Assembly: GCF_041358175.1 (NCBI RefSeq)
Contig: NZ_JBGKBE010000005.1
Location: forward strand, 156,939-220,938
Reading direction: 5' to 3'
Origin: Muriicola sp041358175
GTDB taxonomy: Bacteria; Bacteroidota; Bacteroidia; Flavobacteriales; Flavobacteriaceae
Length of the DNA: 64,000 nt
Part shown: positions 8,881-17,998 of the stretch, one piece after another
Position numbering within the stretch: the first letter of the stretch is position 1
Layout of the letters: each line of letters begins with the position of its first letter
Made by a program: the position numbers and the translations under genes
The notes under the pieces: generated by a model
What the model saw: the letters and a program-made list of their open reading frames with translations, nothing else
The model's database searches: none
What the model was told of the DNA's origin: nothing

Positions 8881-9711
8881 CTGGAACAGAAAATAAACAT
8901 ACACGAGACCGCTTTTGTCACAGCTGCATTCAGGGCCGGAGACCCTTCCCTGAGTTTGGATCCTTTTGCCCATCTATGGGCAAATGAAGCTACAAATGTG
9001 CATGCCCAACGCTATAGTCAGGCTGTATCTTCTTATGAAGCTCTTGCCCACTGCCTTCGGAACAGGTACTTTTTCGATACCCTGAATACCCTGGCAAAAG
9101 AAAATAAAATCGATATCCTTATGAATTTTGGATGTGGATTCAGCATGTACCCTTTTACCCTCCCCCCGTCGGTTCTATATGTGGAAATTGATACGACCGA
9201 TGTCATTTCTTTTAAAAAGGATAAAACCCACCTATGGCAGGCTGAAGGATTACTGCCAAAGAGAAATATCGAATATGTGTCGGCCGACTTTAATGCGGTT
9301 TCACTGGAATATCTTTATAATAAATTACTTCCGCTGTCAGAGGGTAAGAAAATATTTATTCTGATTGAAGGAGTTTTGTTTTTTTTGGGGAGGGAGGATA
9401 CTACTCGACTTTTTAATCTCTTCAATCGGTTACAGAAAAAGCAAGATTTCATTGGAAGTGTTTCCTTTGAGCCCTCTCTGGAAAAGCAAAAAGTTTTTAA
9501 GAAGTTAATCGATTTTGTAGAAGTGAATCTGGAGAAAAATCAGCAATTTAATTATCAGACCGTACCGGAAGAATTCTACACATCCGTTCAAGGATATCAC
9601 CTCATTGATCACCAGGATACCATGAGTCTGGCTTCAAGATACAAACCAGACATATCGATATCTGAAGATGAAATACTCAACGAACATATGTACCTTATAC
9701 AAAAGAGCTGA
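8881..9711 (+). CDS. SAM-dependent methyltransferase of the leucine carboxyl methyltransferase (LCM) family
   Basis: This is an LCM/Ppm-like class I methyltransferase. The core motif DILMNFGCGFSMYPF binds SAM and is followed by VLYVEIDTTDV. The family-typical N-terminal segment (TAFVTAAFRAGDPSLSLDPFAHLWANE) is encoded from about 8911, upstream of the first standard start (TTG at 8956). Between the in-frame stop at 8857-8859 and 8956 there is no ATG, GTG or TTG, only CTG, ATT and ATA. I place the start tentatively at CTG 8881; a conventional caller would use 8956. It is followed 12 bases later by a cupin gene and then an SDR gene. Substrate unknown. Confidence 0.75.
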   Translation: MEQKINIHETAFVTAAFRAGDPSLSLDPFAHLWANEATNVHAQRYSQAVSSYEALAHCLRNRYFFDTLNTLAKENKIDILMNFGCGFSMYPFTLPPSVLYVEIDTTDVISFKKDKTHLWQAEGLLPKRNIEYVSADFNAVSLEYLYNKLLPLSEGKKIFILIEGVLFFLGREDTTRLFNLFNRLQKKQDFIGSVSFEPSLEKQKVFKKLIDFVEVNLEKNQQFNYQTVPEEFYTSVQGYHLIDHQDTMSLASRYKPDISISEDEILNEHMYLIQKS

Positions 9712-9723
9712 ACTTATCATCAA

Positions 9724-10041
9724 ATGAAAATACATTTAGAAAAAATGACTCCGGAAGAGATCATCCCGGGCTTTCTGGGCAAAATGATACATGGAGAAAA
9801 AATGACCCTGGTTTACTGGGAAGTAAAGAAAGATGCAGAAGTTCCGGAACACTCACATGAAAATGAGCAGATCATGCAGGTTCTCGAAGGCGAATTTGAA
9901 TTTACCGTGGATGGAAGTACGGCAATTTACAAATCCGGTGAGCTCATTGTTATTCCGCCACACCTCCCACATAGTGGCAAAGCATTAACTCCCTGTCTGC
10001 TAATGGATATATTCAGTCCGGTAAGAGAGGCCTATAGATAA
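9724..10041 (+). CDS. Small cupin-domain protein
   Basis: This 105-residue single-domain cupin has both conserved motifs: EVPEHSHENEQIMQVLEGEFEF (metal-ligand His and Glu) and the second motif around VIPPHLPHSGKA. It is probably a small metal-binding enzyme or sensor. It lies 12 bases after the methyltransferase and 6 bases before an SDR gene, so the three are very likely one operon. The reaction cannot be inferred from sequence. Confidence 0.85.
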   Translation: MKIHLEKMTPEEIIPGFLGKMIHGEKMTLVYWEVKKDAEVPEHSHENEQIMQVLEGEFEFTVDGSTAIYKSGELIVIPPHLPHSGKALTPCLLMDIFSPVREAYR

Positions 10042-10047
10042 ACGATT

Positions 10048-10836
10048 ATGATCATTAACTTAAATGGGAAAAATGCTCTTGTTGGAGGTAGCAGCCGGGG
10101 AATAGGACTTGGCATTGCCCGCCAATTGGCCAAAAGCGGCGCCAGCGTTACAGTAATGGCCAGAAGGGAAGAAAAACTCAGGTCGATTGTAGCCTCACTG
10201 CATAAAAGTACTCCAGAGCAAGAGCACCAATATTTGGCAGTGGATTTTAACAATTATGAACAGTACAAAGGAATCATGGAAGAGTACTTTGCTACGAATA
10301 CTGTTGACATCCTTATCAATAATACTCAGGGACCTCTGGCTGGATCAGCTACAGAAAAAGAGGTAGGAGATTATCAAAATGCCTTTGATACCATGTTTAA
10401 GACAGTGGTCTTCACCACACAGCTGGCCTTAACACATATGAAAGCCCGGAGTTGGGGCCGAATTATCAATGTTGCTTCGGTTTCGGTAAAAGAACCCTTG
10501 TCATATCTTGTGCTGTCTAACACAATCCGCTCTGCCGTGGTGGCCTGGGCAAAAAGTCTGGCAACTGAGGTCGGACCGCATCAGATTACGGTCAACAATA
10601 TTCTAACTGGATACTTTGACACAGAACGATTGAATGAACTCAATCAAAAAAAAGCAGAACAGCAGCAAATTGAACCAAGCGAAGTAAGGAATTTTATGAC
10701 GAGTAATGTCCCTTTAAAAAGGTTGGGTAAACCAGAGGAATACGGCTACCTGGCAACTTTTCTCGCCTCAGATCAGGCCGCTTATATCACAGGAATCAAT
10801 ATCCCTATAGACGGAGGCCTGTTAAAATCCCTTTAG
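10048..10836 (+). CDS. SDR-family oxidoreductase, 3-oxoacyl-ACP reductase-like
   Basis: This classical short-chain dehydrogenase has 262 residues. The cofactor motif is GGSSRGIGLGIA near residue 13 and the NNTQG segment follows the Rossmann half. Ser is conserved in INVASVSV, but the usual YxxxK active-site segment reads LSNTIRSAVVAWAKSLA, so the catalytic Tyr appears to be replaced. That makes conventional reductase activity doubtful. The C-terminus (YITGINIPIDGG) is typical. It is the last gene of the methyltransferase-cupin-SDR set. Confidence 0.85.
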   Translation: MIINLNGKNALVGGSSRGIGLGIARQLAKSGASVTVMARREEKLRSIVASLHKSTPEQEHQYLAVDFNNYEQYKGIMEEYFATNTVDILINNTQGPLAGSATEKEVGDYQNAFDTMFKTVVFTTQLALTHMKARSWGRIINVASVSVKEPLSYLVLSNTIRSAVVAWAKSLATEVGPHQITVNNILTGYFDTERLNELNQKKAEQQQIEPSEVRNFMTSNVPLKRLGKPEEYGYLATFLASDQAAYITGINIPIDGGLLKSL

Positions 10837-10895
10837 GCAGGTAAAAGGACATGTTCACACATCCTAAGTGATTATAATCAACATAGGCTATCCCA

Positions 10896-11411
10896 CTAAA
10901 GGGGCGGATATTTAGACATTACCTTAACTACAATTTGCCGTAACAGCCGTTCTCGTTCTGCGGGACTTGCATTTTCGCGATAGCTACTTGTACTGATAGC
11001 CTGCCAGAATAATATATCCCTCTGACTATCGATAAAATCGAACAGAATCTCCCGTTCTATCCCTGACCCACCCAAGGGCACGCCAATACTGACACCTCCA
11101 CCTACATTTCTGCCTCCGCCTCCTATGCCAACTCCCACATTGCTGTTTTGAGTGGGGCCAAATTCTCTTGATTCGATATTGATAAAGAAATCGGGTTCCT
11201 CGGAAGATTTGAACCCCTTTGAGATAAGCACTGAATCGAGAGCCGATAATAATCGCCTTGAATCTAAATCACTTAAGCCCGTCTGAATGTCGGGATAGTA
11301 ATTGTAGGTCTGGAAACTGCTAAAATCAGTTTGTGCGTCATAGTCGTAATCTACCTTCAGCGAAGAGCAGGCAGATAACATAATGAGCAAAAAAAACAGA
11401 CAGTTTCTCAT
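10896..11411 (-). CDS. DUF4136 lipoprotein
   Basis: This is a 171-residue envelope lipoprotein with a lipobox LSACS (Cys15). The N-terminal VDYDYDAQTDFSSFQTYNYY is the hallmark start of DUF4136. A glycine-rich stretch lies in the middle (about 95-115) and an arginine-rich helix at the C-terminus. Function is unknown. It stands alone between the SDR gene, with which it converges, and obg. Confidence 0.85.
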   Translation of the reverse strand: MRNCLFFLLIMLSACSSLKVDYDYDAQTDFSSFQTYNYYPDIQTGLSDLDSRRLLSALDSVLISKGFKSSEEPDFFINIESREFGPTQNSNVGVGIGGGGRNVGGGVSIGVPLGGSGIEREILFDFIDSQRDILFWQAISTSSYRENASPAERERLLRQIVVKVMSKYPPL

Positions 11412-11518
11412 GAATTCTGAACTAGAGTTTCTGAATTAATCCCGTAGGTGTTCAACTCTTTAAGTTGGTCAAACTCTAATTTACGGAAAATCAGAATGTT
11501 CAGGAAGAGAAAGAAAAC

Positions 11519-12520
11519 TTATTCGTTTAACAGCCCCCAGAGCTTGTCTTTGAGCGATTGAAGTCCGTATTGAGAAACTGAAGAAATAAACATAAAAGGA
11601 ACGTCTTTAAGGTCTTTTTTAACTTCTTTCCGCATTTCGTCCATCAGTTCCTCATCGAGAAGATCAGCCTTGGAAATAGCTACCAGTCTTTCCTTATCCA
11701 GGAGTTCGGGATTGTAATCCCTCAGTTCCTTCAGAAGTATTTCGTATTCCTGGGACACATCGATACTATCGGCAGGAATAAGGAAAAGCAGGATAGCATT
11801 TCGTTCAATATGTCTTAGAAAATAATGCCCAAGCCCTTTTCCCTCTGCAGCGCCTTCAATAATCCCTGGGATATCGGCCATCACAAAACTTTTAAAGTCT
11901 CTGTACTCCACAATCCCCAGGTTGGGCTTTAAGGTAGTAAAAGGGTAGTCAGCAATCTTAGGTTTGGCTGAAGTAAGCACAGAAAGTAAGGTAGATTTGC
12001 CGGCATTGGGGAAACCTACAAGACCTACGTCGGCCAGTACTTTAAGTTCGAGGATGACGTCTTTTTCCTGACCCGGAATGCCCGGTTGAGCATATCGGGG
12101 GGTTTGATTGGTTGCGGTTTTAAAGTGCCAGTTCCCACGACCCCCCATTCCACCCTCTGCAAGCTTTTCTTCCTGCCCGTGTTCGGTAATCTCCATTAAT
12201 ACTTCTCCGGTCTCTGAATCCTTCACTACGGTTCCCAAAGGAACTTCCAGGTATACATCCTGACCGTCGGCGCCTGTACTCCTGTTCTTACTGCCATTTT
12301 CGCCATGACCCGCCTTAAAATGGCGTTTGTATTTAAAATGCAAAAGGGTCCACAGGCTTTCGTTTCCTTTGAGAATAACATGACCTCCCCGGCCACCATC
12401 TCCCCCGTCGGGACCGCCTTTGGGTACATACTTTTCGCGATGCAGGTGTGTAGAGCCCTTGCCCCCTTTACCAGAGACAACGTGTACTTTGACGTAATCA
12501 ACAAAATTACCTTCAGTCAT
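11519..12520 (-). CDS. obg: GTPase Obg/CgtA
   Basis: This is a ribosome-associated GTPase involved in 50S assembly and stress signalling. The glycine-rich Obg fold occupies residues 1-155 (GGxGG repeats such as GGPDGGDGGRGG). The G domain follows with G1 GFPNAGKST, G2 DYPFTT, G3 DIPG and an SKADLL motif in the G4 position. At 333 residues it lacks a long C-terminal tail, as is common in Bacteroidota. It lies 67 bases downstream of the hpt-adk fusion on the same strand, so the two may be co-transcribed. Confidence 0.95.
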   Translation of the reverse strand: MTEGNFVDYVKVHVVSGKGGKGSTHLHREKYVPKGGPDGGDGGRGGHVILKGNESLWTLLHFKYKRHFKAGHGENGSKNRSTGADGQDVYLEVPLGTVVKDSETGEVLMEITEHGQEEKLAEGGMGGRGNWHFKTATNQTPRYAQPGIPGQEKDVILELKVLADVGLVGFPNAGKSTLLSVLTSAKPKIADYPFTTLKPNLGIVEYRDFKSFVMADIPGIIEGAAEGKGLGHYFLRHIERNAILLFLIPADSIDVSQEYEILLKELRDYNPELLDKERLVAISKADLLDEELMDEMRKEVKKDLKDVPFMFISSVSQYGLQSLKDKLWGLLNE

Positions 12521-12587
12521 AAATCAAAATAATTATGCTCCGGAAGAATGTTAGTATTCGAGCGCTCAACTATTAAAAAGGTTCCGC

Positions 12588-13712
12588 TTACGAAAGGGTA
12601 TCTATCACCTTTGACAGACGTTCAGTGATTTCTTCAATATCACCAATCCCATTGACACTGTGAAACTTGCCCTGTGCCTCATAAAACTCTTTGAGGGGTG
12701 CTGTTTTCTGATTGTATTCTTCAAATCTGTTTCTGATTTTTTCCTCGTCCTGATCATCCGAACGACCACTGCTCTTCCCACGTTCCAAAAGTCGATTAAT
12801 CAGAATTTCATCCTGAGCTTCCAGGGCTATTGTTGCGTGGATTTTCATGTCCTTGGAATCCAGGAAATTATCCAAAGCCTCTGCCTGGGCCGTAGTTCGG
12901 GGGAAGCCGTCGAAGATAAATCCACTGGCTTCCGGGTTTTTCTCAACCTCGTCCTTCAGCATACTTATGGTGACTTCGTCAGGAACCAGATCGCCTTTAT
13001 CCATATAAGATTTGGCTAACTGCCCCAATTTGGTATTGTTCTTTATATTATAACGAAACACATCTCCTGTTGAAATATGCTTAAGGTTGTACTTTTCCTT
13101 TAAATATCCTGCCTGAGTTCCTTTCCCGGCTCCGGGCTTCCCGAATAAAACGAGGTTAATCATATGCGATTGGTTAATTTGATAAACTGCTTTTAGGTTT
13201 CGCCCCTGCTCCATATAATCCAGGCCATATCCCACAATAAACTTATCAGGAATTTTCATTCCAAAATAATCTATGGTGTATTCCCCATTGTAGACCTCTG
13301 ATTTAAAAAAGAGGCTGGCGATCTTAAAATTCTTGACATTGGTGTTAGAAAAGAGGTGTACCAATTCCTGTAAAGTCCTTCCTGTATCTATAATATCCTC
13401 GAGGATAATTACACTGCGTCCTTCTATATTGTCGGGTACATCCAGAAGGGTTTCCACAATCCCGGTAGATGTGAGACCCCTGTAGGAGCTCAATTTCACA
13501 AAAGAAACCTCACAAGGATAGGGATAATTCTTCAGGAAATCGGACACAAACATAAAGGCTCCGTTGAGCACACCGACAAAAATGGGAACCTCATCCTTAT
13601 AGTCGGCAGCTATTTCTCCGGCAACCTTTTTAACGGCATTGAGAATCTCTTCCTCTGTAAGGAATAATTCAAAATTCTTATCAAGGATTTTTATGGTGTC
13701 CGTTTTGTCCAT
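12588..13712 (-). CDS. adk: Hypoxanthine phosphoribosyltransferase-adenylate kinase fusion
   Basis: One reading frame of 374 residues encodes two complete purine enzymes. Residues 1-180 form a hypoxanthine phosphoribosyltransferase with the PRPP motif VIILEDIIDTGRT (about 101-113). Residues 184-374 form adenylate kinase with P-loop GKPGAGKGTQ (191-200), DGFPRT (268-273) and a LID region of the short type (LLERGKSSGRSDD). The linker is only a few residues (QINQSH), and an internal ATG at 13163 sits exactly where a free adenylate kinase would begin. The fusion would link base salvage to AMP phosphorylation. Such fusions occur in Flavobacteriaceae as I recall. Confidence 0.93.
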   Translation of the reverse strand: MDKTDTIKILDKNFELFLTEEEILNAVKKVAGEIAADYKDEVPIFVGVLNGAFMFVSDFLKNYPYPCEVSFVKLSSYRGLTSTGIVETLLDVPDNIEGRSVIILEDIIDTGRTLQELVHLFSNTNVKNFKIASLFFKSEVYNGEYTIDYFGMKIPDKFIVGYGLDYMEQGRNLKAVYQINQSHMINLVLFGKPGAGKGTQAGYLKEKYNLKHISTGDVFRYNIKNNTKLGQLAKSYMDKGDLVPDEVTISMLKDEVEKNPEASGFIFDGFPRTTAQAEALDNFLDSKDMKIHATIALEAQDEILINRLLERGKSSGRSDDQDEEKIRNRFEEYNQKTAPLKEFYEAQGKFHSVNGIGDIEEITERLSKVIDTLS

Positions 13713-13760
13713 CAGGAGGGCAAATATAGCATTTTGAAATCTCTTTTTAGAGGCGCTGGC

Positions 13761-13790
13761 CTTGGTTTATAAGATTAAGATGTATTTTTG
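13761..13790 (+). promoter_or_regulatory. Probable purK-purE promoter
   Basis: CTTG (13761-13764), an 18-base spacer and TATTTTTG (13783-13790) fit the Bacteroidota -33/-7 pattern with one mismatch in the -33 box. The -7 box ends 20 bases before the purK ATG. Confidence 0.55.
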
Positions 13791-13810
13791 TCAAAACCTC
13801 TTCAAATTAC

Positions 13811-14992
13811 ATGTCTACGTCTGATAATTCGAGTTATTTTTCTTCATCATTCACCCTGGGTATTTTAGGTGGTGGGCAATTGGGAAAAATGTTGCTTTAT
13901 GAAACGCGCAAATGGGATATCGCAACCAGGGTTATGGACCCATCAAAAGATGCTCCATGTCGTTTGTCCTGCAATGAATTTGTTCAAGGTGATCTGATGG
14001 ACTACCAGGCTGTTTACGAGTTTGGTAAAAACCTGGATGTACTTACCATAGAAATCGAAAATGTCAACATTGAGGCCCTGGAGAAATTGGAAGAAGAGGG
14101 TGTACGGGTTTTCCCAACCCCCAGGGAACTAAGGCTCATTCAGAATAAAATTACCCAGAAGTTGTTCTATGTAGATCACGGTATACCTACGGCAGATTTC
14201 TCCCGTTTTGCCTATACCAGCGAGATACAGGAAAGTATAAATCACGGGGGGCTGAACTTGCCATTTGTGTGGAAAAGCGCACAATTTGGGTATGACGGAC
14301 AGGGGGTTAAGATCATCAGGGAAGTTTCGGATCTGAAAAATCTTCCCAATGTGGAATGTCTGGCGGAAGAGCTGATACCTTTTAAGACCGAATTAGCCGT
14401 CATAGTAGCCAGGAGTGCCAATGGAAGTAGCGTTAACTACCCGGTTGTGGAGATGGAATTCCATCCGGAGGCCAATCAGGTAGAATACGTACTGTGCCCT
14501 GCTCGTATTGAAGATCACATCGCCCGGAAAGCCATTAAAACGGCTCTTAAAGTTTCTGAAGAATTGCAACATATTGGGTTACTTGCAGTAGAAATGTTCC
14601 AGACCAAAGATGATGAAGTCCTGGTCAATGAAGTAGCACCAAGACCACACAACAGCGGTCATTACAGTATTGAAGCCAGTTTTACCAATCAGTTTGAACA
14701 ACACCTTCGCTGTATTCTTGGTTTACCTCTGGGAAATACAGAAAGCAAGGTGGCGGGGGTCATGGTTAATCTGGTTGGTGCTGAAGGTTATGAAGGAGAG
14801 GTTTTTTATGAAAATATAGAGCAGATTCTTAGGCTGAAAGGGGTAACTCCACACATTTATGGAAAAACCCTTACCAGGCCATTCAGGAAGATGGGGCATG
14901 TGACCATTGTAAATGAAGATATGCAGGAAGCCAGAAAAATTGCTGCAGAGGTAAAACAAACGATCAATGTAATCAGTAAACAAAAAGTATGA
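13811..14992 (+). CDS. purK: 5-(carboxyamino)imidazole ribonucleotide synthase (PurK)
   Basis: This is an ATP-grasp enzyme of de novo purine synthesis that converts AIR, ATP and bicarbonate to N5-CAIR. The N-terminal LGILGGGQLGKM (about 16-27) is the PurK signature. The ATP-grasp core has PFVWKSAQFGYDGQGV, and the metal-binding end reads VNEVAPRPHNSGHYS. At 393 residues it is full length. Its stop overlaps the purE start (ATGA), so the two consecutive pathway enzymes are translationally coupled. Confidence 0.96.
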   Translation: MSTSDNSSYFSSSFTLGILGGGQLGKMLLYETRKWDIATRVMDPSKDAPCRLSCNEFVQGDLMDYQAVYEFGKNLDVLTIEIENVNIEALEKLEEEGVRVFPTPRELRLIQNKITQKLFYVDHGIPTADFSRFAYTSEIQESINHGGLNLPFVWKSAQFGYDGQGVKIIREVSDLKNLPNVECLAEELIPFKTELAVIVARSANGSSVNYPVVEMEFHPEANQVEYVLCPARIEDHIARKAIKTALKVSEELQHIGLLAVEMFQTKDDEVLVNEVAPRPHNSGHYSIEASFTNQFEQHLRCILGLPLGNTESKVAGVMVNLVGAEGYEGEVFYENIEQILRLKGVTPHIYGKTLTRPFRKMGHVTIVNEDMQEARKIAAEVKQTINVISKQKV

Positions 14993-15477
14993 GCAAAGTT
15001 GCCATTGTCATGGGAAGCACGAGTGACCTTCCGGTTATGCAGGAAGCCGTTGATATCTTAAAAGGATTCGATCTGGAAGTTATGGTCGATATCATCTCGG
15101 CCCATAGGACGCCTGAGAAGCTTTTTGAGTTTGGAAAATCGGCGCACACTGAAGGATTTAAAGTGATCATTGCAGGAGCTGGGGGCGCTGCACACCTACC
15201 TGGTATGCTGGCTTCTTTATCTCCGCTGCCAGTTATTGGTGTACCGATCAAAAGCAGTAACTCAATAGATGGGTGGGATTCTGTTCTTTCTATCCTTCAA
15301 ATGCCAGGTGGGGTTCCTGTTGCTACTGTTGCCCTGAATGGAGCTAAAAACGCAGGAATACTCGCCGCTCAGATCATTGGATGCCAGGATAGCTGTGTCC
15401 TTGACAAAATTGTACTCTACAAAAAAGGCCTAAAGGAAAAAGTGATAAAAGGGGCAAAAGAAGTAAAGAAGGGTTGA
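14989..15477 (+). CDS. purE: 5-(carboxyamino)imidazole ribonucleotide mutase (PurE)
   Basis: This 162-residue class I PurE rearranges N5-CAIR to CAIR. Signature motifs are GSTSDLPVM (9-17), SAHRTP (37-42) and AGAGGAAHLPGM (62-73). The active-site His lies in SAHRTP. It starts inside the purK stop codon region with an ATGA overlap. No clear terminator is visible before the next gene. Confidence 0.96.
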   Translation: MSKVAIVMGSTSDLPVMQEAVDILKGFDLEVMVDIISAHRTPEKLFEFGKSAHTEGFKVIIAGAGGAAHLPGMLASLSPLPVIGVPIKSSNSIDGWDSVLSILQMPGGVPVATVALNGAKNAGILAAQIIGCQDSCVLDKIVLYKKGLKEKVIKGAKEVKKG

Positions 15478-15541
15478 AAATTATATACTTCCTCAATTGT
15501 AGCTATTCTCATTCTTTTGTCTGATTCAATTTAACAAGTAC

Positions 15542-17572
15542 ATGAAAAACGCATTGCAAGAGCCATTTGATCTGGCTCCTTTCAGTTCCATAAAAACAGC
15601 TCATTTTAAACCGGCCTTTGAAAAGGCTTTAGAACAGGCTCGCCTGGAGATCGATGAGATTGTAAGTTCGAAGGAAAAGCCCACCTTTAAAAATACCATT
15701 GAAGCCCTCGAATTTGCCGGGGCACACCTCGACAGGCTTTCCAGCCTGTTTTTCAATCTGAATTCTGCTGAGACCAGTGAGGAAATTCAAAAACTGGCTC
15801 AGGAAATTTCTCCCATGCTTACCGAATTCAGCAACGATATTGCGCTGAATCAGGCTCTGTTTGAGAAAGTAGCGGCAATTTTTGAAATAAAAGACTCCTT
15901 GGCACTCAATGAGGAGGAGCAAATGTTACTCGATAAAAAATACAAATTCTTTAGCAGAAACGGAGCTCACCTTCCTGACGATAAAAAAACACAACTCCGT
16001 GCCATCGACAAGGAATTAGCCCAATTAAAACTGACTTTTGGTGAACATGTGCTGGCCGAAACCAACAAATATGAAATGCATCTCACCAGGGCTGAAGATG
16101 TGGAAGGTCTTCCCGAGGGTGCAAAAGAAGCTGCCTCCCAACTGGCTGCTTCAAAGGGAAAAAAAGGCTGGATCATCACCCTTGATTATCCCAGTTATGT
16201 CCCTTTTATGACCTATGCTAAGAACAGAAAATTACGCAAAAAGCTGGCAATTGCTTTCAGCAGCAAGGGTTTCCACGACGATGAACTCGATAATAAAAAA
16301 CTGGTTCTGAAAATTTCTCAACTGAGGTATGAAAGGGCTAAATTGCTGGGGTATGACACCCATGCGCACTACGTGCTGGAAGAACGTATGGCAGAAACTC
16401 CTGAAAAAGTGTTGTCGTTCCTCGAGGAACTCAAAGAAAAAGCCAAACCCGCTGCCTTCAGAGAATTAAATCAGCTTAAAGAGTTTGCAAAGGAACTGGA
16501 CGGGTTAGAGACTTTTGAAAAGTGGGATAATAGTTATTATAGTGAGAAACTAAAACAGAAACTATTCGACCTTGATGATGAAAAGCTGAAACCTTATTTT
16601 AAACTGGAAAATGTTATCAGCGGGGTTTTTAGTATTGCGAGTGAATTATACGGCATACAGTTCAAGGAAGTTTCAGATATTGACACCTACCATGAGGATG
16701 TAAAAACGTATCGGGTTACTGGTCAGGATGGTGAACTGATTGCGATTTTTTATGCTGATTTCCATCCAAGACCGGGGAAACGGGGAGGCGCATGGATGTG
16801 CTCCTACAAGCCTCAATTCAGAAAGGAAGGTAACAATGAAAGACCCCATATTTCCATTGTTTGCAATTTTACAAAGCCCACCAAAACCAAGCCGTCATTA
16901 CTCACTTTTAACGAGGTAACCACTTTATTCCATGAGTTCGGGCATGCCCTTCACGGTATGCTTGCCGATACTTCCTATCCCAGCCTCTCAGGCACTTCTG
17001 TTTATTGGGATTTTGTAGAATTACCTAGCCAGATCATGGAAAACTGGTGCTTTGAAAAGGAAGCCCTCAAACGATTTGCACATCACTATGAGACGGGGGA
17101 AGTCCTGCCCATGGAAATGATTGATAAAATAAAGGAGTCCTCTAATTTCCTGGAGGGAATGGCGACTTTAAGGCAATTGAGTTTTGGATTTCTCGACATG
17201 GCGTGGCATGGCAGGGATCCCTCAGGGATTGACGAAGTGAAAGAATATGAACTGCAAGCCTTCCAAGATACTCAGCTATTTGCGGATATTCCCCAAACCT
17301 GTATGAGTACGGCGTTTTCGCACATATTTCAGGGAGGATATTCTGCGGGCTATTACAGTTATAAATGGGCTGAAGTTCTCGATGCGGATGCCTTTGCCTA
17401 CTTTAAGGAAAATGGAATATTCAATAAAGAGGTGGCCAGAAAGTTTAAGGACTACATTCTTAGTAAGGGAGGTACAGAAAAACCTATGGAACTTTACAAG
17501 AAATTCAGAGGAAGTGAACCTAAGCTCGATGCGTTGCTTGAACGAGCAGGCCTGCTAAAGAGATCGGCTTAA
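15542..17572 (+). CDS. M3-family metallopeptidase (oligopeptidase A / dipeptidyl carboxypeptidase type)
   Basis: This 676-residue peptidase has the zinc motif HEFGH at residues 464-468 followed by ALHGML, as in M3A oligopeptidases. A third metal ligand is expected in the segment downstream (FLEGMATLRQLSF region). No signal peptide is present, so it should be cytosolic and degrade short peptides. The N-terminus (LQEPFDLAPFSSIKTAHFKPAF) is typical of the family. The stop overlaps the convergent rhodanese gene by a shared TTAA. OpdA versus Dcp specificity cannot be decided from sequence. Confidence 0.93.
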   Translation: MKNALQEPFDLAPFSSIKTAHFKPAFEKALEQARLEIDEIVSSKEKPTFKNTIEALEFAGAHLDRLSSLFFNLNSAETSEEIQKLAQEISPMLTEFSNDIALNQALFEKVAAIFEIKDSLALNEEEQMLLDKKYKFFSRNGAHLPDDKKTQLRAIDKELAQLKLTFGEHVLAETNKYEMHLTRAEDVEGLPEGAKEAASQLAASKGKKGWIITLDYPSYVPFMTYAKNRKLRKKLAIAFSSKGFHDDELDNKKLVLKISQLRYERAKLLGYDTHAHYVLEERMAETPEKVLSFLEELKEKAKPAAFRELNQLKEFAKELDGLETFEKWDNSYYSEKLKQKLFDLDDEKLKPYFKLENVISGVFSIASELYGIQFKEVSDIDTYHEDVKTYRVTGQDGELIAIFYADFHPRPGKRGGAWMCSYKPQFRKEGNNERPHISIVCNFTKPTKTKPSLLTFNEVTTLFHEFGHALHGMLADTSYPSLSGTSVYWDFVELPSQIMENWCFEKEALKRFAHHYETGEVLPMEMIDKIKESSNFLEGMATLRQLSFGFLDMAWHGRDPSGIDEVKEYELQAFQDTQLFADIPQTCMSTAFSHIFQGGYSAGYYSYKWAEVLDADAFAYFKENGIFNKEVARKFKDYILSKGGTEKPMELYKKFRGSEPKLDALLERAGLLKRSA

Positions 17573-17928
17573 TCCTCTTCCGAACCGGCTATCACGTCAT
17601 AGCCCCCAGTAAGGTCTACAGCCCTGAATCCCAAAGAATCGAGAACGGCCTGTGCTTTGGCACTTCTACCCCCTTTCTTGCAGTACACATAGATGGTATG
17701 CTCCTTGTCCAGAACACCAACCTTCTCAGTAAAATCAGTATCGTACCAGTTGATGTTGATCGCATTGTCAAGATGTCCTGCCTCAAATTCCTCCGGGGTA
17801 CGTACATCCACTAAGGTGTAGTTCTCCAGATTCTCTTGCTGAAACTGATTGATCGGCAATTGATTGGTGATGTTTTTGCAACTCCCGGCAACGAGCAGAA
17901 ATACAAAAAAAGATAGATAGTTTTTCAC
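17569..17928 (-). CDS. Rhodanese-domain lipoprotein
   Basis: A single rhodanese domain (119 residues) follows a lipoprotein signal with lipobox AGSC (Cys17), so it is anchored in the envelope. The active-site loop is CKKGGRS with Cys83 as sulfur carrier, preceded by the VDVRTPEEFEAGHL motif. It is probably a periplasmic sulfurtransferase or thiol-related protein. The start is a GTG at 17928. A TAACTTTG box (minus strand, 17953-17946) may serve as its -7 element. Confidence 0.88.
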   Translation of the reverse strand: MKNYLSFFVFLLVAGSCKNITNQLPINQFQQENLENYTLVDVRTPEEFEAGHLDNAININWYDTDFTEKVGVLDKEHTIYVYCKKGGRSAKAQAVLDSLGFRAVDLTGGYDVIAGSEED

Positions 17929-17998
17929 CTTTTTGTCATTTGAATCAAAGTTACCTTTTTTCTTTAAAAACCCTTATTTTTATAAGCAATAAAACGCT

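Noticed and set aside
12588..13712. Frameshift or assembly error joining hpt and adk
   Set aside because: Both domains are complete, in one frame and joined by a short linker, and the same fusion is known in flavobacteria.
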